Assembly (NCBI GenBank): GCA_900016675.1
Contig: LN483070.1
Span: 124,001-188,000 of the forward strand
Source: Arthrobacter saudimassiliensis
GTDB lineage: Bacteria; Actinomycetota; Actinomycetes; Actinomycetales; Micrococcaceae
Direction of reading: 5' to 3'
Length of the DNA stretch: 64,000 bases
Part shown: positions 9,801 to 16,785 of the stretch, in pieces
How the letters are laid out: every line of letters starts with the position of its first letter
Numbering within the stretch: the first letter of the stretch is position 1
The notes under the pieces: model-generated
Seen by the model: only the letters and a program-made list of their open reading frames with translations
Told to the model about the DNA's origin: nothing
The model's database searches: none
Position numbers and translations under genes: made by a program

Positions 9801-11184
9801 ACCGGAACTGCAGCGCCAGTCCCCCGCGGGCTGGGACATGGCCGAGGGCAACCTGATGCTCATGGGCGTCGCCGGTTCCGGCACGACGACGACGCTGGCC
9901 TCCATCGCGCTGACCCTCGCCCGCGAATACGACCCCGCGGACCTGGACCTGCTGATCCTGGACATGGGCTCCCGCGGCCTCGAACCGCTGGAACGGCTGC
10001 CGCACACCGTGGCCTACGTGGGCACCGGCGCCGGGGCGAAGGAACAGCAGGCCCGCTTCCTGCGCTACCTGCACACCGAGCTGGAAAGCCGCCGCGCCCA
10101 GCCCGGCAACCACCGCCGCGCCGTCGTGCTGCTGGACGGGCTCGCGTCGCTGCGGGACGAGTTCCAGGACTTCGAGGGGCAGCAGCTGATGGACCTGCTG
10201 TTCCGGGCCTATGCCGACGGCCCGGCGCTGGGCCTGTCCTTCGCGGTATCCACCACCCGCGCCAAGGCGATCCCCACGGCGATGAACGAAGTGACCCTGC
10301 AGCGGTGGCTCTTCCGGTTGGCCGACGCCTACGACTATTCCTCCCTGGGCATCCGCGGCAAGCAGATCCCCGCGGCCCTGCCCGGCCGCTGCGTGGACCC
10401 GCGCAACGCGCTGCAGATGCACGTGGCGACCCCCGCCGCCGGGCTGGCCGCCGCCGTGGACCAGGTCCGGCAGGGCTGGGCCGAGGTCCCCGGCAAGGCG
10501 CCGGCGATCCGGCTGCTGCCGGCCCAGCTCACCCTGCCGGAGCTCGGCGCGGAACCGCAGCTGGCCGGCGAACCGTGGCTGGTTCCGGTCGGGCTGCGGG
10601 AGGCCGACTTCGCCCCCGCGTTCCTGGAGATTTACGAGGGCGAGCATGCCCTCATCGCCGGCCCGGCCCGCTCCGGAAAGTCGACCCTGCTGCTGGCCCT
10701 GGCGGCCGCCCTGCACCGCGCCCCCACGCCGCAGGGGCCCGCCCAGGTCTGGGGCATCTGCGACCGCCGTTCGCCCCTGGCCCTCGCCGCGCTGGACCGG
10801 GTGGCGGTGGGAACCGATGAGGTCCCCGCCCTGCTCGCCTCGCTGCGGCTCGAACGCGGGCCCGTCTTCCTGCTGATCGACGACGCCGAGCGGTTCGAGG
10901 ACTCCGACCAGTCCATCGCCGGCGTGGTCTCCTCCGGGCAGCCGGGGCTGTGCGTCATCGCCGCCGGCCGGGCCGCCGACCTGCGCGGGCTCTACAGCCA
11001 CTGGACCAAGACGCTGCGCAAGTCCCGCCTGGGCGTGCTGCTGCAGCCGGACGTGGACTACGACGGGGAACTGCTCGGCGCCATGCTCCCCCGCCGGGCA
11101 CCGGTGGCCCTGACCACGGGGCGCGGCTACATCAGCGTGGGCGGCCAGCTGGCCCTCATCCAATCCATCAGCCCGGCCGGGTGA
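6871..11184 (+). CDS. EccC/EssC-type FtsK/SpoIIIE ATPase with N-terminal FHA domain (type VII secretion motor)
   Basis: 1437 residues; GTG start with GGAAGGAA upstream. Order of parts: a small beta-rich, possibly ubiquitin-like segment (1-75); an FHA domain (about 95-175) with GRSPHADL, SWEH and STNGTLVNG, the phospho-threonine-binding signature; two membrane helices (about 230-268); then three ATPase modules. Module 1 has an intact Walker A (GGTTGSGKSEF, about 651) and Walker B (LLLVIDEF, about 756). Module 2 is degenerate, with GVAGSGTTTT near 999 lacking the P-loop lysine. Module 3 has an intact P-loop (GPARSGKST, about 1262) and FLLIDDAE near 1333. The FHA-plus-two-TM-plus-ATPases plan matches EssC of Firmicutes better than mycobacterial EccC. 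It should energise export of WXG100 and effector proteins across the inner membrane. Confidence 0.92.
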   Translation: MRLLIELDEARFECEVARAAEATTLSDLVEAAGGRRLAADEAVFVDEAEVRGSTPVSELVLLEGSRIARAPWPAPKRIRDWSVTLAGGQQAGTVAEVPRGREMLIGRSPHADLTLPTESASWEHCRLRREEDGLRVLDSGSTNGTLVNGAPAGDDGVLITDTATITAGGTVLLVRRSLDEAPAPAPGSLHNLTPAATAPFNRPPRPGKAPAGEPLVPPSRKDVPPANKFSYITVLAPLVMAVAMVMILRDLRFAMFAMLSPVMAVGMWFEQKRRHTKGLQEEDERFSGALDEFEQQIRTAAETETARRHQMIPDPATVIRRGALPATSLWQRRADSDDFLALHAGTGDVPWKPEVDRAAGPRLDQEVKDTLAAARLLAAPVLVDLTNAGVVGMVGPREGALALARSLLAQAAVHVGPADLTVGVFCDPGRADEWEWASWLPHTRQAGSSTGQRWMSAHRETSLSMLRALKDTVQELPTPALLVVLDSEVLTEGRDAPARALLGMGRTDAGSSSRQRQESRVAGIVIATSEEQLPASCTTIIRVGEDAAATVEQPEDLTRVDDVILAGLAREDALRCAMHLAHFDDPELSVPGASLPSLVRLPTLLGYDRPDAAAIRRLWQAPTGISTPIGTGENGDLTLDLVKDGPHGLVGGTTGSGKSEFLRSLVAGLAARNDPTRLNFILIDFKGGAAFKACERLPHTIGTISNLDEQLADRALQALEAEMERRQRVFAEAGEGIDNLNAYLATNPAEPMPRLLLVIDEFAMLAKDFPDVLTALVSVGAVGRTLGVHMILATQRPAGVVNDDILANTNLRVALRVQSREDSNNVIGVPAASAIGRAQMGRAYVKLGQDDITPVQTALVTGQAQQGSGPAVEVREILQFGVPAPAAAPPPSAASDENDLDLLIDAVVAANADAGYAPPRQVWPEALGERVELDGFDAAPGDTDSTGAAEPAAEPASPLPVVGGVAGSTVLVTLRDEPELQRQSPAGWDMAEGNLMLMGVAGSGTTTTLASIALTLAREYDPADLDLLILDMGSRGLEPLERLPHTVAYVGTGAGAKEQQARFLRYLHTELESRRAQPGNHRRAVVLLDGLASLRDEFQDFEGQQLMDLLFRAYADGPALGLSFAVSTTRAKAIPTAMNEVTLQRWLFRLADAYDYSSLGIRGKQIPAALPGRCVDPRNALQMHVATPAAGLAAAVDQVRQGWAEVPGKAPAIRLLPAQLTLPELGAEPQLAGEPWLVPVGLREADFAPAFLEIYEGEHALIAGPARSGKSTLLLALAAALHRAPTPQGPAQVWGICDRRSPLALAALDRVAVGTDEVPALLASLRLERGPVFLLIDDAERFEDSDQSIAGVVSSGQPGLCVIAAGRAADLRGLYSHWTKTLRKSRLGVLLQPDVDYDGELLGAMLPRRAPVALTTGRGYISVGGQLALIQSISPAG

Positions 11185-11290
11185 TCCGCGCCCGGCGGTA
11201 ATCTGCGGGGCATAATCGCAGCGGCAGGGAAGAATAGGAGCCGGCCGGCCGGCCACGGAAGTTTCACTCGACAGCGTTGGAGAAGACGGT

Positions 11291-13279
11291 ATGCAGTTCG
11301 CACAGACGGGCCAGGCGCTCGGCGCGTCCTACCGGTTCGGTGAGCGGGTGGGCTCGGGCGCCGTCGGCGAGGTCTGGACCGTCACCACCGCCGACGGCGG
11401 CACGCTGGCCGCCAAGGTGCTGCGCCCCGAACACGCCGACGACCCCTCGCTGGTGGAACGCTTCGTGCGCGAGCGGTCCGTGCTGCTGGGCCTGCAGGAC
11501 CCCCGCATCGTCCCGGTGCGGGACATGGTGGTCGAGGGCTCCCGGCTGGCGATCGTCATGGACTACATCGAGGGCGGCTCGCTGCGCGACGCCCTCAAGG
11601 AGGCCGGGCCGCTGCGCCCCGCCGCCGCCCTGGCCATGGCGGCCGAAATCTTCGACGCGCTGGCCTTCGCCCACTCCCGCGGCGTGACCCACCGCGACAT
11701 CAAGCCCGACAACGTGCTGCTGGCCCGCCGCTGGCCCGACTGCGGCCCGGAGGATGTGCGGGTCTCCGACTTCGGCATCGCCGACGTGGTGGGGGAACGG
11801 ATCCGGCAGACCACCGGGCTCATCGGCACGCCCCAGTACATGCCGCCCGAGCTCATCACGCAGGGCCGGTCCGGGCCCGCCGGCGACGTCTACTCCACCG
11901 GGGTGCTGCTGTACGAGCTGCTGGCCGGCCGGACGCCCTTCGCCGGTCCGGGAACCGACTTCACCATCGCCTACCGGCACGTTTCCTCCCGTCCGCCCCG
12001 GCTTCCGGTGGACGATGAGCTGTGGGAGACCCTTGACCGGCTGCTGTCCAAGGATCCCGCGGGCAGGCCCGCCGCCGCCGAGGCCGGGGCGAAGCTCCGC
12101 CGCCTGGCGGCCCGCCTCGCTGACCACGCCCCGCTGGAGCGCGGGGACGCCCCCGAGGAATTCGACGAGGTTGAACGCCCGGCCACGGTGGTGCGCGGCG
12201 CGTACACCGATGACGACCTCACGGCCTTCGCCGCCCCCGCCCTGACCGGCGAGCCGGTCGAGCTTCCCTCGCTCGGGGAGGCGGGAAGCGCCACGATCGC
12301 CCGGCCGATGCCGCGCCGGGAGGAACGGCCCCGATCCGAGGCGCGCGCCGCGGCCGAGGAGCAGGAGGCCGTCCCGTTCTGGCGCACCCGCAAGGCCCTG
12401 CTGCTGGCCGGCACCGCCGTCGTCCTGCTCGTGGCGATGGTGGTGGGGTTCCTGGTGCTCTCCCCCGCTGATCCCGGCGGGGACAGCGCGGCTGCGGACC
12501 AGCAGCTGTCCTCCCAGCTGCAGGGCCAGGCCCTTCCCACCGGGCTGACGATCTCCCGCAGCGCGTCCTTCGAACCGGAGTCCGGGCAGATCCGGCTGAC
12601 GGTGGCGTACTCCGCCCAGAAGGCTCCGCTGTCCGGCGACTTCCTGGAGGTGGTTCCGGGGCTGGCCGAGGGCGATGCCTGCCCCGCCGTCACCTGGGAG
12701 GGCGCCTCGGTGAAGCGCAACCAGGGTTCCCTCACCGGCGTCGACGTCGAGTGCGGCTGGAGCGTGTCCGGCCTGCAGATCCCGGCGGGCGGCTCTGCCC
12801 AGGTGACCGCGACGGTCACCGCGGCCCCCGCCGATCAGCAGGCCCTCGACGCCTGGCTGCGCGCCGGCGACGAGGCCACGACGGCGGCCGTACAGGATCC
12901 CGCCGTAGTTGGCACCGCCTACCCCGTCCAGCGCCTGATGGACGTGGAGGTGCGCACCCCGGCCCGGGTGGTGACGCCGAGCCCGCTGAAGATCACCCTG
13001 GTACCGGTGTGGGCCGGCGGCGCCGACGAACTGAACCCGCTCTACATCAGCCCCGCAACGGGAGCGCCGTCCGGAACCCTGACCGCAATCGCCGGCGGCG
13101 AGCAGGGCGTGCGCTTCGCGGACGGCTGCGGAGGGGCGCTGGCGGTGGACGGCACCGGCCTGACCGTCACTGCGCTCCAGATCTCCCCGGAGTGCACGGT
13201 GCGGGCGAGCGTCGGGAACTTCACGGAGCTGCAGTCCACCCGCTTCGGCATCACCTCCCGTGAGGCTGCAGGCGAGTAA
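11291..13279 (+). CDS. Receptor-type Ser/Thr protein kinase (PknB-like catalytic domain)
   Basis: 662 residues, start at 11291 with GGAGA upstream. The catalytic domain (about 10-275) has the glycine loop GERVGSGAVGEVW, Lys42 in AAKVL, the loop HRDIKPDN (134-141), DFG (160) and PPE. A charged juxtamembrane stretch (280-360) is followed by one membrane helix (about 366-392) and an extracellular C-terminus of about 270 residues. No PASTA repeats are visible; the external part is a beta-rich domain I do not recognise. It follows the FHA-ATPase gene by 106 bases on the same strand. FHA domains bind phospho-threonine, so the obvious hypothesis is that this kinase marks a protein recognised by the ATPase FHA domain. 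Confidence 0.93.
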   Translation: MQFAQTGQALGASYRFGERVGSGAVGEVWTVTTADGGTLAAKVLRPEHADDPSLVERFVRERSVLLGLQDPRIVPVRDMVVEGSRLAIVMDYIEGGSLRDALKEAGPLRPAAALAMAAEIFDALAFAHSRGVTHRDIKPDNVLLARRWPDCGPEDVRVSDFGIADVVGERIRQTTGLIGTPQYMPPELITQGRSGPAGDVYSTGVLLYELLAGRTPFAGPGTDFTIAYRHVSSRPPRLPVDDELWETLDRLLSKDPAGRPAAAEAGAKLRRLAARLADHAPLERGDAPEEFDEVERPATVVRGAYTDDDLTAFAAPALTGEPVELPSLGEAGSATIARPMPRREERPRSEARAAAEEQEAVPFWRTRKALLLAGTAVVLLVAMVVGFLVLSPADPGGDSAAADQQLSSQLQGQALPTGLTISRSASFEPESGQIRLTVAYSAQKAPLSGDFLEVVPGLAEGDACPAVTWEGASVKRNQGSLTGVDVECGWSVSGLQIPAGGSAQVTATVTAAPADQQALDAWLRAGDEATTAAVQDPAVVGTAYPVQRLMDVEVRTPARVVTPSPLKITLVPVWAGGADELNPLYISPATGAPSGTLTAIAGGEQGVRFADGCGGALAVDGTGLTVTALQISPECTVRASVGNFTELQSTRFGITSREAAGE

Positions 13280-13291
13280 GGCATCTCCGGC

Positions 13292-13771
13292 TCAGCGGTC
13301 TTCGCAGGGCACGTCGTCCGGGTCCGGGACCTCCGCCAGCGTCAGCTCCGCCGGCCCATAGGTCAGGGCCCAGCGCCCGGTGCTGCGGCGCGCGGTGGAG
13401 ATGAGCCATTCCGGACCCCGCCGGCTCAGCTGCCATTCGATCAGCTCGTCGCCGAAATCCGCCACCGCGCTCCGCAGCCGCAGGTAGAGCTGGGTTCGCG
13501 CCTTCTGTTCCCGTTTGTCTCCCCAGTGCGACACCGCCATGGTGACGGCGATCACCGCCGCGATGCCGGCCCAGAGCGGGCCCGTGAGGTGCCCGGGAAA
13601 GCCGAGCCGATGGCCGTAGACGCTCAGGGCCAGGCCGAGCACCGGCAGCCCGAACAGCACGGGTTCCGCTGCCCGTACCAGCCCGCCGACCCGGCGGGCC
13701 CGCCACAGCTGTCCGGCCGCCGGATCGGTCATTACCGTGGACCGGAGGATCGGTTGGTGGTTCGCATCCAT
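13292..13771 (-). CDS. Small membrane protein, paralogue of the upstream gene
   Basis: 159 residues with two hydrophobic helices (about 35-50 and 65-80) and a cytoplasmic C-terminal domain ending in an acidic tail. The segment RWALTYGPAELTLAEV aligns by eye with EWALDYSGDQLTITEL of the neighbouring protein, so the pair looks like a tandem duplication. It is the last gene of a four-gene minus-strand operon and is two bases from the previous gene. It is convergent with the kinase gene, only 12 bases away. Function unknown; location beside the type VII-like genes suggests an accessory role. Confidence 0.7.
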   Translation of the reverse strand: MDANHQPILRSTVMTDPAAGQLWRARRVGGLVRAAEPVLFGLPVLGLALSVYGHRLGFPGHLTGPLWAGIAAVIAVTMAVSHWGDKREQKARTQLYLRLRSAVADFGDELIEWQLSRRGPEWLISTARRSTGRWALTYGPAELTLAEVPDPDDVPCEDR

Positions 13772-13773
13772 CG

Positions 13774-14298
13774 TCAGTCCTGCTGCCCGTCCTCATCGTC
13801 GTCGTCGTTGTCATGCTCGTGCGGGGCAAGCTCGGTGATGGTCAGCTGGTCGCCGCTGTAGTCGAGGGCCCATTCGTATTTCTGTTTCCAGGTCCCCCGG
13901 GAGATCAGCCTCTCGCGGGAGCCGCGCCCGCCGCCCACCACCCACTCGATGCCCCATCCGGCCCGGAGGGCGGCCAGGGCCTTTTCCACCTGCGGGAAGA
14001 CCTTCATGCGGGCCCGGAACGCGCGCCGTTCCAGGGCGTGTTCCACAGGCCACAGCCCGAACGGCCCCAGCAGGCAGATCACCAGCAGGTACCCGACCAC
14101 CTCCATCACCGCCCCTGGAAGCAGCGACTCGAGGAGCAGCATGGGCAGCAGGGGCAGCAGCAGGCCCCAGAGCAGCAGCATCGCCCACCGGATCCGGCGA
14201 AGGGCCGTGCCGGCCCGGTTCAGCCGCCGCACCTCCGGGCCGCGAACCGTTGCGGTGCGCAGCTCCGGCTGGACGGCGGGGAGCGGGATATCGGCCAT
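13774..14298 (-). CDS. Small membrane protein, paralogue of the downstream gene
   Basis: 174 residues from the ATG at 14298 (reading MADIPLPAVQPEL). The open frame extends further upstream but that part is compositionally a shadow of the neighbouring gene. Two hydrophobic helices (about 40-60 and 65-85) are followed by a soluble domain with GIEWVVGGG and EWALDYSGDQLTITEL, then a run of acidic residues (HEHDNDDDDEDGQQD). The domain resembles that of the next gene on the strand. The acidic tail could bind metal or a basic partner. Function unknown. Confidence 0.68.
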   Translation of the reverse strand: MADIPLPAVQPELRTATVRGPEVRRLNRAGTALRRIRWAMLLLWGLLLPLLPMLLLESLLPGAVMEVVGYLLVICLLGPFGLWPVEHALERRAFRARMKVFPQVEKALAALRAGWGIEWVVGGGRGSRERLISRGTWKQKYEWALDYSGDQLTITELAPHEHDNDDDDEDGQQD

Positions 14299-14380
14299 GC
14301 ATCCGAGGCTACCGTCTGGGTCCGGCAGGCCTGTGTCAGGGCACAGCAGCTTTCGGCGCCAAGCCCGGGGCCGCCCCGGG

Positions 14381-14911
14381 TCAGGCCCGGGGCTGCTTTC
14401 GCAGCAGCTCGATGGCCCGCGCGACCTGCGGGTCGCTGCCCAGGGTGCGCAGGGCGTCGTCGAACTCCGGCAGCCCGAAGCCGGCGGGCCGGTACCGGGC
14501 CATGATGCGGGGGCGCCGACCGTCGGAGGCCGCGGAGCCGGTGAGCCGCAGGGCGATCTCCGTGCCGTCGTCGGCGGCACGGAGGAGGCGGCCGCGGTCC
14601 AGCAGCTCCAGCAGTCCGGTCCGGTCCACCTCGGGCGCGTCGGGGTAGAGGGAGCGCAGGTGGCCGGTGAGCGCGCCGGCAGCCGCCTCCGCCTGCCGGC
14701 GCAGGAACCACCACAGAGCGGCCGTGGCGGCCGCGGCGATCAGCAGCAGCGCGATGCCGGGCCCGCCGTTGCCCAGCAGGATCAGCACGGCGACGATCAA
14801 CGCCCAGAACGGCTTGCGACCGATTCGCTGGGGAAACCGTCGCGGCGCCTCGAAGGGGGCGCGGAACGTCATCGGGGCGAACGCCGGGGTGCGGGGGTCG
14901 ACGGCGCTCAC
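14381..14911 (-). CDS. Hypothetical membrane protein
   Basis: 176 residues; GTG start overlapping the stop of the upstream gene (GTGA), so translation is probably coupled. Two closely spaced hydrophobic helices (about 35-70) form a hairpin, with a cytoplasmic C-terminal domain of about 105 residues containing EVDRTGLLELLDRGRLLRA and a terminal ELLRKQ helix. It resembles the two downstream proteins in layout (hairpin plus soluble domain), not obviously in sequence. No known family recognised. Confidence 0.68.
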   Translation of the reverse strand: MSAVDPRTPAFAPMTFRAPFEAPRRFPQRIGRKPFWALIVAVLILLGNGGPGIALLLIAAAATAALWWFLRRQAEAAAGALTGHLRSLYPDAPEVDRTGLLELLDRGRLLRAADDGTEIALRLTGSAASDGRRPRIMARYRPAGFGLPEFDDALRTLGSDPQVARAIELLRKQPRA

Positions 14912-15462
14912 AGGCGGTCCTGCCGCAGTTCGGCCAGCGCCTTCGCCTGGTGGGCCAGCCGTTGGGCCTCACGCAGCTCCTCGTCCAGGACGGCGCCGCC
15001 GCCGGATATGGTGCCCAGCCCGGTCCCGCCGTGGCCGAGTGCACGAAGCTTGTCCCGCCCGGCGGCTTCACGCTCGGCCAGCTCCAGGCGTGCGGCGGAG
15101 TGTCCCAGCTTGTCCAGGGCTTCATCCAGGCGGCTGCGGTGTTCGTACAGGGACTGCAGCCGCCGTTCCGCTTCCGTCTGCACCGCCCGGGCCTGGCGGC
15201 TCATCCGCTCTGCCGTCTCCTGCAGGGCCTGGGCGTTATCCGAGGGCAGGCCGTTCCGCATGGCTTCCTGCAGCGCCCGGCTCCGGTGCCCGTAGGCTTC
15301 CGCGGTGGCGCGGCAGTGTTCAGCCATCGCGGCGGCGGCCTCGATCCGGCCGTTCAGCTCCTCGCGGGCCAGGCGCAGCGAGCCCTGGGCCAGCCGAAGG
15401 CGGACGGCCATATCCTCCGTGCCGCCGGGCGGCGTCCGGCCCTGCTTCGCCCTGCCGATCAC
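14908..15462 (-). CDS. Coiled-coil hypothetical protein heading the four-gene operon
   Basis: 184 residues from the GTG at 15462, chosen because GAAGGGGG lies five bases upstream; an in-frame GTG at 15489 lacks such a site. The protein is almost wholly alpha-helical with heptad-like repeats and many Glu, Arg and Ala. A Gly-rich break (GHGGTGLGTISGGG) near residue 145 is followed by a last helix. There is no signal peptide or membrane segment. It resembles small PspA-like or WXG-like helical proteins in composition only. It could be a cytoplasmic chaperone or structural partner for the neighbouring secretion genes; that is speculation. Confidence 0.62.
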   Translation of the reverse strand: MIGRAKQGRTPPGGTEDMAVRLRLAQGSLRLAREELNGRIEAAAAMAEHCRATAEAYGHRSRALQEAMRNGLPSDNAQALQETAERMSRQARAVQTEAERRLQSLYEHRSRLDEALDKLGHSAARLELAEREAAGRDKLRALGHGGTGLGTISGGGAVLDEELREAQRLAHQAKALAELRQDRL

Positions 15463-15601
15463 GTGATCCCCCTTCACCCGGTCCGGCACAGCCTAGCGGC
15501 CTCGGCAGGAAGCGAAAAGGGCGACGTCGGCGTTTCCCGTGGGAAGCCGGTGGCGGAGTTCACCGGGATCCGACCCGGGGCTGATCAACCGTCATGACCG
15601 C

Positions 15602-15637
15602 GGCGATCACCGGGGGTTAGGCGATCACCGGGGGTTA
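15602..15637. repeat. Tandem 18-bp repeat
   Basis: Two exact copies of GGCGATCACCGGGGGTTA sit head to tail at 15602-15619 and 15620-15637, between the coiled-coil gene promoter and the catalase terminator. No function is evident; it may be a slippage duplication. Confidence 0.8.
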
Positions 15638-15642
15638 AAGGG

Positions 15643-15680
15643 GAGCTGCCCGGACGCTGGGGGAAACGCCCGGGCAGCTC
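15643..15680 (-). terminator. Terminator-like hairpin after manganese catalase
   Basis: GAGCTGCCCGG (15643-15653) pairs perfectly with CCGGGCAGCTC (15670-15680) across a 16-base loop, starting 10 bases after the catalase stop. The minus strand then reads CCCTTTAACC, a weak T-containing tail. Confidence 0.6.
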
Positions 15681-15690
15681 AGTCACCGTG

Positions 15691-16572
15691 TTACTCCTTG
15701 TTCAGCTTGTCCTGAACCGTACCGGCGATCTTTTCCACGGTATTGGGGATATCCGTGGTGCCGTAGTAGCGGGCGTCCGGACGGGTGACATCCGGCATCG
15801 GAGCCGTGGTGGTCGGCCCGTCGTGGTAGCTGAACTCGCCCTTGCCGTCCGGGGTGGGGCCGGAGGCCCAGCTGCCCTCGGCCGCGGCGGGGCCGTTGGA
15901 GAAGTTCAGGTACTGGTAGGACACTTCGCGCTCTTCCTTCTTGATCGGGAAGTTGCTCGGCACCGGCAGCAGCTCGTAGCCCTCTTCCTGCAGCTCGCGG
16001 GCAGCGGCCGTCCACTGGTTCTGGTGCATGGTGTCACGGGCCAGCAGGAAGGACAGCATGTCCCGGACGCCCTTGTCGTCGGTCATGTGGTAAAGCCGTG
16101 CCACCTGGAGCCGGCCCTGCATTTCGGCGTTCGCGTTGGCGGTGAAGTCCGCCAGCAGGTTGCCGCTGGCGGTGATGTAGCTGCCCTGCCACGGGTTGCC
16201 GTTGGAGTCCACGGGACGGGCGCCGGCACCGGCAACAACTGCCTGCTGTACGTCCATCCCGCCCACGACGGCGGCGACGGTCGGATCGGACTGGACGGCG
16301 TCTTCGGTGATCCCCAGGGGAGCCTTCTCCAGCAGCTGGGCGATCATGATGGCCAGCATTTCGACGTGGCCCATCTCCTCCGCGGCAATGCCGTAGAGCA
16401 GGTCCCGGTATTTGCCGGGAAGGTGGGAATTCCAGGACTGGAAACCGTACTGCATCGCGACGGTGATCTCACCGTACTGCCCGCCCAGCACCTCCTGCAG
16501 CTTGCGGGCATACACTGCGTCAGGCTTGTCCGGCGTTGCCTTGAACTGGAGTTCCTGCTTGTGGAAGAACAT
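15691..16572 (-). CDS. Manganese catalase
   Basis: 293 residues, the usual size of non-haem di-manganese catalases. It opens with MFFHKQELQF and carries the ferritin-like four-helix core: LQEVLGGQYGEITVAMQYGFQ and later AAEEMGHVEMLA, whose Glu and His residues ligate the metal pair. A later helix (LLARDTMHQNQWTAA) supplies further ligands. It decomposes hydrogen peroxide in the cytoplasm and needs no haem. The start has a perfect GGAGGTGA site. The gene stands alone, with its own hairpin terminator, and is divergent from the first GAF-ANTAR gene across a 213-base, partly AT-rich promoter region. Confidence 0.95.
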   Translation of the reverse strand: MFFHKQELQFKATPDKPDAVYARKLQEVLGGQYGEITVAMQYGFQSWNSHLPGKYRDLLYGIAAEEMGHVEMLAIMIAQLLEKAPLGITEDAVQSDPTVAAVVGGMDVQQAVVAGAGARPVDSNGNPWQGSYITASGNLLADFTANANAEMQGRLQVARLYHMTDDKGVRDMLSFLLARDTMHQNQWTAAARELQEEGYELLPVPSNFPIKKEEREVSYQYLNFSNGPAAAEGSWASGPTPDGKGEFSYHDGPTTTAPMPDVTRPDARYYGTTDIPNTVEKIAGTVQDKLNKE

Positions 16573-16785
16573 TCATTCACCTCCGGGTTGAATTCTCCTG
16601 CCCTGCGGGGCGGCCATCGACCGCCCCGGGCTGAGTTAAGAAGCTAGCTGATTATTGGTCTTATAAGCAACCTTAGTATTCTGCTCCACCCCGCCCCCGC
16701 CGCTCCGGCAACCCCCATTCGAGTAACGTAGAAACCCAGCCGTCGGACCTGGGTCCCCCTGAACCGCTAGGAGGAGAACGCCCCA
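16573..16785. promoter_or_regulatory. Divergent AT-rich promoter region (catalase / GAF-ANTAR)
   Basis: The stretch from about 16635 to 16680 is much more AT-rich than its surroundings and contains TTATAA (16661-16666) and an inverted repeat TAAG...CTTA within TAAGCAACCTTA (16664-16675). It probably holds both promoters. I cannot assign -35 and -10 boxes with confidence. Confidence 0.4.

Noticed and set aside
8401-11256. 951-codon minus-strand frame opposite the FHA-ATPase gene
   Set aside because: Gly/Arg/Gln-rich composition without domains, antisense to a clearly coding ATPase.
16664-16675. Iron-box call upstream of the manganese catalase
   Set aside because: TAAG/CTTA symmetry is present but spacing and flanks do not fit the 19-bp consensus.
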